Below are positions 39,031-46,247 of a stretch of 64,000 nucleotides of DNA, piece by piece; the first letter of the stretch is position 1, and every line of letters starts with the position of its first letter. The position numbers were made by a program, and so were the translations under genes. Under the pieces are notes generated by a model that saw only the letters and a program-made list of their open reading frames with translations, made no database searches and was not told the DNA's origin. The DNA comes from JACVRW01 sp034664125 (GTDB lineage: Bacteria; Actinomycetota; Thermoleophilia; Solirubrobacterales; Thermoleophilaceae), in the NCBI GenBank assembly GCA_034664125.1, contig JAXDIG010000005.1:1-64000 (forward strand), read 5' to 3'.

Positions 39031-39669
39031 TTACTCCAAAAGTCCGCGGCGCATTCCCTCGGCGACCGCCGCCGCCCTTTCTGACACACCCAGTTTTTCG
39101 TAGATGTTCTGAAGGTGTGTCTTAACTGTTGAAGTCTCTATGTACAGCCGCACAGCGATGTCGGGAGCGGACGCACCCTCGGCCACGTGGCGCAACACCT
39201 CCTGCTCGCGAGGTGTGAGCTTGGTGTCGCCGTCCGCTCCCCGGATGCGTATCTGCTGGAGCACGCGCGCTTCGATGCTTTGGGAGAGGACGGTCTCCCC
39301 ACGCGCAGCCGCCGCAATCGCATCGCACACTTCCTCTGCCGAAGAGGCCTTGTCGAGGTATCCGGAGGCACCATGGGCCAATAGGTCGTAGACCATGCTG
39401 CTGTCGGTGTGCGTGGACAGGAACAGCACCCGTGTGGGGATGCCATCGCGCATCACCGCGTTCAACACCTGTGCTCCATCGAGCTCGGGCATCCGCATGT
39501 CGACCAGCGCAACCGCGGGCTGAAGGCGCCGGATCTCCTCGATCGCCACGCGTCCGTCGTCAGCCGTCCCCACCAGCTCGAGGTCGGGCCGCCTCTTGAT
39601 CGCCTCCATGAGCGCGCCTCTGAACATGGGGTGGTCCTCGGCGACCAGGACTCGGATTCTCTCCGTCAC
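39031..39669 (-). CDS. NarL/LuxR-family response regulator
   Basis: 212 residues. Receiver domain with EDHPMFRGAL, phospho-acceptor in VALVDMRMPELDG (about Asp56), and TDSSMVYDLLAHGASGYLDK with the conserved Lys. The LuxR helix-turn-helix is LTPREQEVLRHVAEGASAPD with STVKTHLQNIYEKLGV. Overlaps the upstream kinase gene by 4 nt, so the kinase at 39666 is its likely partner. Confidence 0.92.
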   Translation of the reverse strand: MTERIRVLVAEDHPMFRGALMEAIKRRPDLELVGTADDGRVAIEEIRRLQPAVALVDMRMPELDGAQVLNAVMRDGIPTRVLFLSTHTDSSMVYDLLAHGASGYLDKASSAEEVCDAIAAAARGETVLSQSIEARVLQQIRIRGADGDTKLTPREQEVLRHVAEGASAPDIAVRLYIETSTVKTHLQNIYEKLGVSERAAAVAEGMRRGLLE

Positions 39670-41234
39670 GACCGTTCCTTCGAGCCAATCCCGCCCGCGA
39701 CCTCGAAGTCCGGCAACCAGACGTCCACCTCCGACCCCGCACCCGGGCCGCTCGTTACGTTCAGGCGGCCTCCCGCGATCTCCACGCGCTCGCGCATCGC
39801 CGGCAGACCGAGGTGCCCAGGCCGCACGCGCAGGCCCTGCTCGGGGTCGAAGCCCTTGCCGTCGTCACGCACCTGCAAGCAAAACCCGTCGCGGTCGTCA
39901 TACATGGAGACATGGACCTTTGAGGCCTTCGCGTGCTTGCGGACATTCGCCAGCGCCTCACGCGCCACGCGATAGAGAAGCGTTCGCACGGCCTCAGTGG
40001 GCCGTCGAGTGGTGCGATCGTCGAGGTCGAATGCCAGCCCGTCCTCATCGCGCGCCTGCTCGAGGTAGACCTCGAGCGCCACTCCCACCCCGCTCCGGTC
40101 CAGCTCCGCGGGCTGCAGCTCGAACAGGAGACGGCGCAGGCGCTGCACGGCTGCCGCGGCGTCCTCCCTCAGCCCGTCCAACTCGAGTGCCAGCTCGCTA
40201 TCACCGGTCCGCGCCGCGAGTATCTCCAGTCGCATTCGCAGCGCCACCATCGCCTGGATCGAGTCGTCGTGCAGGTCCCCGGCGATCCGCTCCCGCTCTT
40301 CCTCGTGCGCCACGATGAGCTGACCCAATAGCTTCCTTCGCTCTCCGTTCGCCGACGCCAGCTCACCGACCTTGCCGACCAGCTTGTCGTTCAGAAGCCG
40401 TAGCTGCTGATCCGCGAACTGCTCGCTGGCGAGCGGCCCCGGGCGAGGCGGAGGAGAGCCGAGCGCGTCGGCGACCGTGCTCACGACCTTCCCGGGATCG
40501 CACGGCTTCGGGATGAAGTGGGAGACGCCGGAGGCTTCCGCCTGGTGCCTGAGCTCTCCCTCCGCGTAGTTCTCGTAGTTAGCCGTGCAGAAGACGACTG
40601 AGGTCCCAGCGGTGGCGGGATCGCTGCGCAGCCGCCGAACGAACTCGTAGCCGTTCATCACAGGCATCAGGATGTCGCTGATCACAAGGTCCGGCTGCTC
40701 GTCGTGCGCAATGCGCAGCGCCTCCTCTCCCGTGGACGCCTCGAGCACTGAGTAACCCGCGTGGCCGAGCAGTGTCGCGAGCCACGCTCGATCGTCGGCG
40801 CGGTCATCGAGAATCAGGATCGAGCTCTTGTGCGCCGAGCCGGCCGAGGCCGGGCCGCCGTGCAAGGCCGGCGGCAGAAAGCGCTCGACCTGGGTGATGA
40901 ATGTGTCGGGAGAGATCGGCTTCGATATGTACCCGTCGAAGCCCGACGACAGAAGTCGCTCTTGGTCACCGACCATGGCGAAGGCGGTGACGGCCACCAC
41001 GGGGCATCCCTCGAGCCCCGCCTGCTTCCTGATCTCGGTGGTCGCCTGATGCCCGTCCATCTCCGGCATCTGCACGTCCATCAGGATGAGATCCGGGCGC
41101 TGCTCCCGTGCAAGCCGGATGCCTTCCGCGCCCCCCGCGGCCAGCAGCGGCGTATAACCGAACGCTTCCAGCAGGAACCGCATCAGCTCCATGTTGTCGC
41201 TGTTGTCCTCGATCACGAGGATCGTGGCCGACAC
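39666..41234 (-). CDS. hybrid histidine kinase with two receiver domains (REC-REC-HisKA_3-HATPase)
   Basis: 522 residues, soluble. Receiver 1 (4-118): LVIEDNSDNMELMRFL, LILMDVQMPEMDG. Receiver 2 (about 137-255): LILDDRADDRAWLATL, LVISDILMPVMNG. A coiled region leads to the NarX-type dimerisation helix EEERERIAGDLHDDSIQAM with the phospho-His, and a C-terminal ATPase (REALANVRKHAKASKV, VRDDGKGFDPEQGL). Having the receivers before the kinase means its activity may be set by phosphate from another kinase, probably the PAS kinase upstream, passing it on to the regulator at 39031. GTG start. Confidence 0.92.
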   Translation of the reverse strand: MSATILVIEDNSDNMELMRFLLEAFGYTPLLAAGGAEGIRLAREQRPDLILMDVQMPEMDGHQATTEIRKQAGLEGCPVVAVTAFAMVGDQERLLSSGFDGYISKPISPDTFITQVERFLPPALHGGPASAGSAHKSSILILDDRADDRAWLATLLGHAGYSVLEASTGEEALRIAHDEQPDLVISDILMPVMNGYEFVRRLRSDPATAGTSVVFCTANYENYAEGELRHQAEASGVSHFIPKPCDPGKVVSTVADALGSPPPRPGPLASEQFADQQLRLLNDKLVGKVGELASANGERRKLLGQLIVAHEEERERIAGDLHDDSIQAMVALRMRLEILAARTGDSELALELDGLREDAAAAVQRLRRLLFELQPAELDRSGVGVALEVYLEQARDEDGLAFDLDDRTTRRPTEAVRTLLYRVAREALANVRKHAKASKVHVSMYDDRDGFCLQVRDDGKGFDPEQGLRVRPGHLGLPAMRERVEIAGGRLNVTSGPGAGSEVDVWLPDFEVAGGIGSKERS

Positions 41235-41235
41235 C

Positions 41236-42408
41236 TCAGGCTCCTCTGCCCAGCTCGAGCACGAAGGTGCTGCCCACCCCGTAGTCGCTTTCGAACAGGA
41301 TCGTGGCGTCTATCAGCAGCGCCAGCTTGCGGCTGATGTAGAGGCCGAGACCGGTCCCCTCGAAGCCTTGCCTGTCCGCGGAGTCGACCTGCTGAAAGGC
41401 GGCGAACAGCTTCTCACGGTCCTCGAGCTTGATACCCCGACCGGTGTCCACCACGGAGAAGCGAGTGACCGAGCCGCCGTTCTGATGCGCCTCGAGCACG
41501 AGGCGGACGCTTCCATCGTCCGTGAACTTGATCGCGTTGTTGGTGAAGTTGATCAGGATCTGGCTGAGTGAGCGACGGTCGGTTCGCACCGTCAGGTCAT
41601 CGTGCGGGGCGCTCACCACCAGCTCGATTCCCTTCTCGTCGGCCACTGGTCGCAGAGCGGACACGATCTCTTCCAGGACCTCGGAGCAGTTCACGGGCAC
41701 GAACTCGAGCTCGACCTTGCCGGACTCGATCCTGGCGAGATCGAGCAGGTCGTTGATGAGGGACAGCAGGAGCTTGCCGTTCGCCTGCACGGTCTCGAGC
41801 TGCTTCTTCTGCTCGGCGGTCAGCGGACCGCTCAGCCCCATGAGGACCGTGCCGGTGAACCCGAGCACTGCATTGAGCGGCGTGCGCAGCTCGTGGCTCA
41901 TGCTGGCGAGGAACCGGTCCTTCGCCTGGCTCGCCGCCTCCAGCTGGATATTCGTCTCGCGCAGCTTCTCCTCGAAGCTCTTGCGCTCGGTGACGTCCCG
42001 GATGGCTTCGATGGCGAGCATGCCATCGTCGCTCTCGAGCGGGCTGATGCTGATCTCGACCTCGAACTCGGCTCCGTCCTTGCGCAGCGCCCACAGCTCC
42101 AGGCTGACGCCCATCGGGCGCACCCGCGGGTCGCGGAAGAAGATTCTTCGGTCCGCCGTCTGTCGGGCGCGGTAACGATGCGGGAACAGCATGTTGACGC
42201 TATGGCCGACGAGCTCCTGCCGCGTGTAGCCGAACAGCTTCTCCGCCTGGGCGTTCGCGATGAGAATCTCGCCCTCGGCGTCCACGATCACCATCGCGTC
42301 GGGAGCCGACTCCAGCAGTCCGATGAACCTGCCGTCCGCAAGCTGGTCGATCACCGCGGGCGGGTTCGATCCGGGCGATCTGCCCGCAGCTGGTCCAATC
42401 ACCCGCAC
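41236..42408 (-). CDS. PAS-domain sensor histidine kinase
   Basis: 390 residues, soluble. PAS domain at about 25-145 (LESAPDAMVIVDAEGEILIA, GYTRQELVGHSVNMLFPHRY, then a PAC segment EAIRDVTERKSFEEKLRETN), HisKA with FLASMSHELRTPLNAVLGF, and HATPase with LINFTNNAIKFTDDGS, VVDTGRGI and GTGLGLYISRKLA. First gene of a three-gene leftward operon. GTG start; TTTAGT lies 6 nt upstream. Without a periplasmic domain it must sense an internal cue through PAS. Confidence 0.92.
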   Translation of the reverse strand: MRVIGPAAGRSPGSNPPAVIDQLADGRFIGLLESAPDAMVIVDAEGEILIANAQAEKLFGYTRQELVGHSVNMLFPHRYRARQTADRRIFFRDPRVRPMGVSLELWALRKDGAEFEVEISISPLESDDGMLAIEAIRDVTERKSFEEKLRETNIQLEAASQAKDRFLASMSHELRTPLNAVLGFTGTVLMGLSGPLTAEQKKQLETVQANGKLLLSLINDLLDLARIESGKVELEFVPVNCSEVLEEIVSALRPVADEKGIELVVSAPHDDLTVRTDRRSLSQILINFTNNAIKFTDDGSVRLVLEAHQNGGSVTRFSVVDTGRGIKLEDREKLFAAFQQVDSADRQGFEGTGLGLYISRKLALLIDATILFESDYGVGSTFVLELGRGA

Positions 42409-42659
42409 CGATCGACTAAAGCGGGTGGGAGGCCCGCTGGCAATAGCCCTTTGGGATGATTAAGGCCCTATCCAGCGCTTGAACCGGGCCCGTACCGGCC
42501 TATCGGAGGAAGCGTAGGTCCTCCCCCCTCCTCCCCTGGCCGCCGGATGGTAGGCGCGGGCCGCCAACCTCAGCATCGATCGGAACCGAGCGATCCAAAG
42601 GAGCTCTGCCCGAATGACGAAGATTCTCCGCCTTGCCTGACCCCGCCTACAGCGGCAGG
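42409..42659. other. intergenic gap with a possible leader peptide
   Basis: This gap separates the leftward kinase operon from rightward small genes. It contains AAAGGAG followed 11 nt later by ATG at 42614, opening a nine-codon frame MTKILRLA ending at 42640, a possible leader peptide. Nothing else recognisable: no tRNA, no clear terminator, only GC-rich inverted sequence. Confidence 0.35.
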
Positions 42660-42803
42660 ATGGCGTGCTCGTCGTGCGGGGCGGAGTGGGTCACCGAATC
42701 GTCGTGCAGAAGCGCGACGCCCCCTGAAGCCTCCGATGAATGCCTCAATTGCGGAGGCACGCTGCAGCCGCAGGATGCGGCCGAGGGAACCGACCTTCTG
42801 TAG
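42660..42803 (+). CDS. small zinc-ribbon protein
   Basis: 47 residues starting MACSSCGAEWVTESSC and containing DECLNCGG; the CxxC pairs at residues 3-6 and 28-31 make a zinc ribbon, with Cys16 extra. No strong ribosome site is seen (GCGGCAGG directly before the ATG). Function unknown; such ribbons often bind RNA, DNA or protein partners. It may follow the leader peptide at 42614 on the same transcript. Called on its metal-binding pattern, which chance would rarely make. Confidence 0.5.
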   Translation: MACSSCGAEWVTESSCRSATPPEASDECLNCGGTLQPQDAAEGTDLL

Positions 42804-43022
42804 CGGCGGTAGTCGGTGAGCGCGACGACGTCGGGCCGGCTCAGGTAGAGCCGGCCTTCGCAGTTTCCTAGCGGCCAGCCCGGCCCCGTTGGCGACCTGG
42901 TCGCGGGATGACCACGAGGCCGGGTGAAGCCCAGTCCCACGGTCGGGGGAGGGGCGGTTCCGCCACCGGTTTGAGCTTGCCGGTGGATGCGTTGGGCCGC
43001 CGTGGACGTCGACGTCCTAAGC
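42804..43022. other. untranslated gap before the CAP-domain gene
   Basis: About 220 nt with GC-rich stems (for example GCCGGCTCAGG to AGAGCCGGC at about 42836-42855, and CCACCGGTTTGAG to TTGCCGGTGG at about 42961-42984). I checked for a c-di-AMP (ydaO) riboswitch, common ahead of cell-wall genes, and did not find its conserved core. It could be a structured leader, but I cannot name it. Confidence 0.3.
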
Positions 43023-43628
43023 ATGAGAGATTCACGCTTGGGCACGGTCGTTCGTTCGGCAGCCAGGGTCACGTTTGGTGGGCTGCTTGTGGCTCTCGCG
43101 GTTGCCTCTCCGGGCACCGCCAGCGCGCACAGCGACAAGCCGGCACGGGACCCACAGGCGGCTTGCCCTGGCGCTGATACAGCCACCAGCAAGATCCGGC
43201 AGATCCAGAAGACGATGCTCTGCCTGCACAACCTCGAGCGCCGCGAGCGCGGGTTGAGCAAGCTGCGCTGGAACCCCGAGCTCGCCGGCGTTGCCGGCAA
43301 GCATGCCCGGGACATGGTTTCGCGCCACTACTTCGCGCACGGCTCGCCCGGCGGCAAGGATCACATGGACCGGATCGCCGCGAGTGGCTACAAGCCCGCC
43401 GCAGGCTGCTGGACGGCCGGCGAGAACCTCTTCTACTCCACCGGGCCATCGACCGCCAGGCAGCTGCTGAACGCCTGGATGAACAGCCCGGCGCACCGCC
43501 GGAACATCCTGCGCGGCGGCTGGCACGACTTCGGGCTCGGAGTGGCGAAGGCATCGCCGCAGGGCGATGCACGCGGCCTGACAGTCGTCGCGTTGTTCGG
43601 CATTCGATCCAAGCACTCCTGCGGCTAG
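43023..43628 (+). CDS. secreted CAP-domain (SCP-like) protein
   Basis: 201 residues. Signal peptide at about 1-37 (VTFGGLLVALAVASPGTASA), then the CAP domain: MLCLHNLERRERGLSKLRWN, HARDMVSRHYFAHGSPGG, TAGENLFYST and WMNSPAHRRNIL with the cleft His and Glu residues. Two Cys pairs may form disulphides. Bacterial CAP proteins are secreted and of mostly unknown role. ATG at 43023 was chosen because it begins directly before the signal peptide. Converges on the LPxTG gene across a strong hairpin. Confidence 0.88.
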   Translation: MRDSRLGTVVRSAARVTFGGLLVALAVASPGTASAHSDKPARDPQAACPGADTATSKIRQIQKTMLCLHNLERRERGLSKLRWNPELAGVAGKHARDMVSRHYFAHGSPGGKDHMDRIAASGYKPAAGCWTAGENLFYSTGPSTARQLLNAWMNSPAHRRNILRGGWHDFGLGVAKASPQGDARGLTVVALFGIRSKHSCG

Positions 43629-43637
43629 AGCCGGATC

Positions 43638-43683
43638 CGCCGGCGGGGGCGTGGGGGCCGGTTTGCCCCCACGCCCGCCGGCG
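43638..43683. terminator. bidirectional hairpin between convergent genes
   Basis: CGCCGGCGGG at 43638 pairs with CCCGCCGGCG ending at 43683, extended inward by GCGTGGGGG with CCCCCACGC, loop CCGGTTTG. About 19 bp of stem without a T-run on either side; it lies between the facing CAP and LPxTG genes and probably ends both transcripts. Confidence 0.65.
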
Positions 43684-43688
43684 CTTCG

Positions 43689-44246
43689 TCAGGCTTCGCG
43701 CGAACGCCGGAACAGGAGGGTGCCTCCCGCGAGGAAGAGCCCTCCCAGCATGGCCTGGATGAGGGCGTTGCTGCCCGTCAGGGGGAGCTTTCCTCCGGTC
43801 GGGGAGCCGCCTGCCTGGAACACGGCCACAGGAGTGGTGCCCTCCTCCCGAGTTTCGACCTTGCCCTTGACGTGCACCTGCCCTGGGGCCTCAGGCGACA
43901 CGGTGACGGTATCCGGGGCCGGGGCCGGGGCCGGGGCCGCTTCCGGTGTCGGTGTCGGTGCCGGTGCGGGTGCGGGTGCCGTTGCCGCAGGCGGCGGGGG
44001 CGCCGGCGGCGGCGGCGGGGGCGGCGGCGGGGGCGGGGGCGGGGGCGGAGGCGGGGGCGGGGGCGGCGGCAGAGGCGGACCCGGCGGCGGTGGAGTCGGC
44101 GGCGGCGGCTTATGGTCGGGCCGCGCCGGAGGGTGATCGTGGCACTCGCGGTCCCACGCAGCGGCGCTGCCGGCGAACAGACCGAGCAGAAGCGCTACGG
44201 CGCCTGCGACGCCCACTACGCCGGTAGATACTCGTTTAACGGACAC
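43689..44246 (-). CDS. proline-rich LPxTG surface protein
   Basis: 185 residues. AGGAGG four bases upstream decides the GTG start at 44246, not the longer frame from 44306. Signal peptide VGVAGAVALLLGLFAGSAAA, then a Pro-rich stalk with more than twenty consecutive prolines, a PAPAPAPTPTP spacer, a short beta-like part (TVTVSPEAPGQVHVKGKVET) and a sorting signal: LPLTG, a hydrophobic helix and RRSREA. It should be sortase-anchored, exposing a stalk at the cell surface. No sortase gene is in the window. The run is coded by GGC/GGG repeats (minus strand), prone to length change. Confidence 0.85.
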   Translation of the reverse strand: MSVKRVSTGVVGVAGAVALLLGLFAGSAAAWDRECHDHPPARPDHKPPPPTPPPPGPPLPPPPPPPPPPPPPPPPPPPPPPAPPPPAATAPAPAPAPTPTPEAAPAPAPAPDTVTVSPEAPGQVHVKGKVETREEGTTPVAVFQAGGSPTGGKLPLTGSNALIQAMLGGLFLAGGTLLFRRSREA

Positions 44247-44455
44247 TTGACCTCCTGTATTCGACGGGCGACCGGGGTTCGGCCGAGCAACTGCCCGGAC
44301 GCGCACTCGCCCGCTCGTCGCGAATGGATGAATGCCACTTGTTTCGGCAACGAGTGCGGCTCACCCATCCCCCCGAGGAATGAAAAGGCTGGTCGTTTCG
44401 GGCGAATCTGGGCGTGCGCGGGCCTGCAGAGCGAGTCGCTCCTATCGCCCGACCG

Positions 44456-44770
44456 CACCGCCGGCACCTGAACGTCATCGCCGCGCCGATCTCGCCCTCC
44501 GCGGGATCGAGCTTTCCCGCAGCGGGAGGCATCGAGGCGCTCAACGCGAAGCGACGCGTCGTCAACAACTGGATCCGCACCAGCCGCGTGCCCACGCAGT
44601 GGTCGACACGGTCCTGCGCGAACCCTGCCAGGCCGGATTTCCTTGAACCCCCGCTACGACAGCGGAGACGGCGAGCACCCCAACTCCCGCGGATACAAAG
44701 CCGTGGCGAGTGCGATCGCGCTGGCGCAGCTGAAGGGCCCGGCGTGCGCCTCCGGGTCTATCGTTCCGAG
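44456..44770 (+). pseudogene. SGNH/GDSL-type hydrolase remnant
   Basis: C-terminal fragments of one SGNH hydrolase are split among three frames. Frame 1 reads NVIAAPISPSAGSSFPAAGG and AKRRVVNNWIRTSR (to about 44585); frame 2 reads HAVVDTVLREPCQAGF (about 44600-44640); frame 3 reads LNPRYDSGDGEHPNSRGYKA then VASAIALAQLK (from 44643). In intact enzymes these segments are consecutive, and the DxxHP of the catalytic site is in the last (DGEHPN). The N-terminal half with the GDS serine is missing. So the gene was truncated and hit by at least two frameshifts, right beside a tRNA gene. Confidence 0.75.
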
Positions 44771-44775
44771 GTCGA

Positions 44776-44849
<74 letters not shown>

Positions 44850-44872
44850 CTCCCCGTTCGGCTGACTGAGCC

Positions 44873-45718
44873 TCAGCCCGCGTCCACGTGACGCACCACC
44901 GGCCGGCTCCACTTCCTCCCGGTGGTCCGCGCGCTCAGCGAGAGCGTGTAGCGGCGGCCGCCCGGGAACCCGGTCAGCAGGCGCTGGATCCGGTGGGTCA
45001 CGCAGCCGCCGTCGTGGGGGAGCTCGTCGTGCCAGCGGGTGAGCACGTCGACCGGCCGGTTGCGCCCGACCGGGCTCGAGCTCTGTGTGACTCGCAGCAG
45101 TGCCATGCCCGGCGGTCCGCAAATCCGGGCGCGCACGTCTAGGAAGGCGTCGGACACGCCCACGCCGCCGCGCGGGCGCAGCGCGACGCGCATCGAGGCG
45201 ACGCGTGCGGCCGGCGTCCCGGGCGCGAGGCGCTCGGCGGCGTTGACGAACGTGAAGTCACCCCTCGTGAACGGCCCGCCGCCGGTGCTCCTGAAGCCTG
45301 GCGGCGGCGGTTCGCCCGGGGACGGGCAGTTCACGGGTGGACGCGGCAGGTAGCCGCTGTAGACGGTCACGTCGACCGGGCGCCCGTTGCGCGGCGGACC
45401 GTTGTCGACCGCCGCGCTGAGGAAGCCGCGCCCGGCCATCTTTCCGGTATCGATCCGGTACCCGCCGACCACGGCGTTGCCGGAGGAGCTCCCGCAGGTC
45501 AGCGTCGCGGTGAAGGTCAGGTAGCCGCTCGTGGTGAGCGTTCCCACGAGGTTCTCGCCGTTGGGCCCGGCCTGGCTGCTGAAGACGAAGTCCGTCTCGA
45601 GCACGTGGCCCTCGCCGTAGGCGTGGTCGCCCGCGGGCGTCGTCTGCGCCGGGGCGGAGCCGCCCAGCAGGGGAGCCGCCGCGGCGATTCCCGCCAGCGC
45701 GAGGGCGAGCCTCCTCAT
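44873..45718 (-). CDS. secreted protein of unknown function
   Basis: 281 residues with a clear signal peptide (LALALAGIAAAAPLLGGSAPA). The mature part looks beta-rich: ETDFVFSSQAGPNGENLVGT, GYLTFTATLTCGSSSGNAVV, GDFTFVNAAERLAPG, ARICGPPGMALLRVTQS. Four Cys may form disulphides (about 75, 130, 200 and 241). No family recognised. It converges on the tRNA gene and diverges from the small membrane protein across 82 nt. Confidence 0.8.
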   Translation of the reverse strand: MRRLALALAGIAAAAPLLGGSAPAQTTPAGDHAYGEGHVLETDFVFSSQAGPNGENLVGTLTTSGYLTFTATLTCGSSSGNAVVGGYRIDTGKMAGRGFLSAAVDNGPPRNGRPVDVTVYSGYLPRPPVNCPSPGEPPPPGFRSTGGGPFTRGDFTFVNAAERLAPGTPAARVASMRVALRPRGGVGVSDAFLDVRARICGPPGMALLRVTQSSSPVGRNRPVDVLTRWHDELPHDGGCVTHRIQRLLTGFPGGRRYTLSLSARTTGRKWSRPVVRHVDAG

Positions 45719-45800
45719 GGATGGCCTGCCTATCAGCTTGCGCTGACTAGGTCAAGCCGCGCTGAGCAATCTCGGCTCCAAGGTAATCTGCTCCGCCAGG

Positions 45801-46247
45801 ATGGCGGAGGGCGACTCGACGGCGGAGGCCATGCGCTGGCTGAGGCGGAGCTACCGCGCCGGCGCGCTCGTCGACGCACTCGCCGCGATCGGGATGGCCT
45901 ACCCGAGGCTCTACGGCCCCACGCTGCGCTTCGACCGCCGCTTTGACCGCACTGGGCCCGAGTTCACGTACGCGATGCGAACCGGCGCGCCGCTGATGGC
46001 TGGCTGGACCGTGCTGCTGATGTGGGCCGACCGCCAGCCGCTCGAGCGTCGCGGAGTGCTGCCGATGACGGTCCTACCCGTGATCGCGGGCCTGATGGCC
46101 AACGACGCCCATGCTGTTCGCGCGGGCCGGCTGTCCGGCCGCAGTGTCGCTCCGATCCGCGCGCTGCAGCTGGCCCTGGTCGGGTTGTTCGGCTACAGCG
46201 CGACGAGGGCACGGAGCGCCGTGAGCGCGACGAGCGTCAGCCGGTGA
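45801..46247 (+). CDS. small membrane protein of unknown function
   Basis: 148 residues with about three membrane helices (GALVDALAAIGMAYPRLY, APLMAGWTVLLMWAD, GVLPMTVLPVIAGLMA) and a basic end. No family recognised. TAATCT lies 11 nt before the ATG. The last 11 nt overlap the facing GGDEF-EAL gene. Confidence 0.65.
   Translation: MAEGDSTAEAMRWLRRSYRAGALVDALAAIGMAYPRLYGPTLRFDRRFDRTGPEFTYAMRTGAPLMAGWTVLLMWADRQPLERRGVLPMTVLPVIAGLMANDAHAVRAGRLSGRSVAPIRALQLALVGLFGYSATRARSAVSATSVSR

Noticed and set aside
42804..43022. c-di-AMP (ydaO) riboswitch before the CAP-domain gene
   Set aside because: Some GGGTGAA-like words occur, but the conserved core and the closing CCGAACCCGTCAGCTAAC-type segment are absent.
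43980..44110. Glycine-rich protein on the plus strand
   Set aside because: It is the complement of the polyproline stalk; the minus strand has a ribosome site, signal peptide and LPxTG signal.
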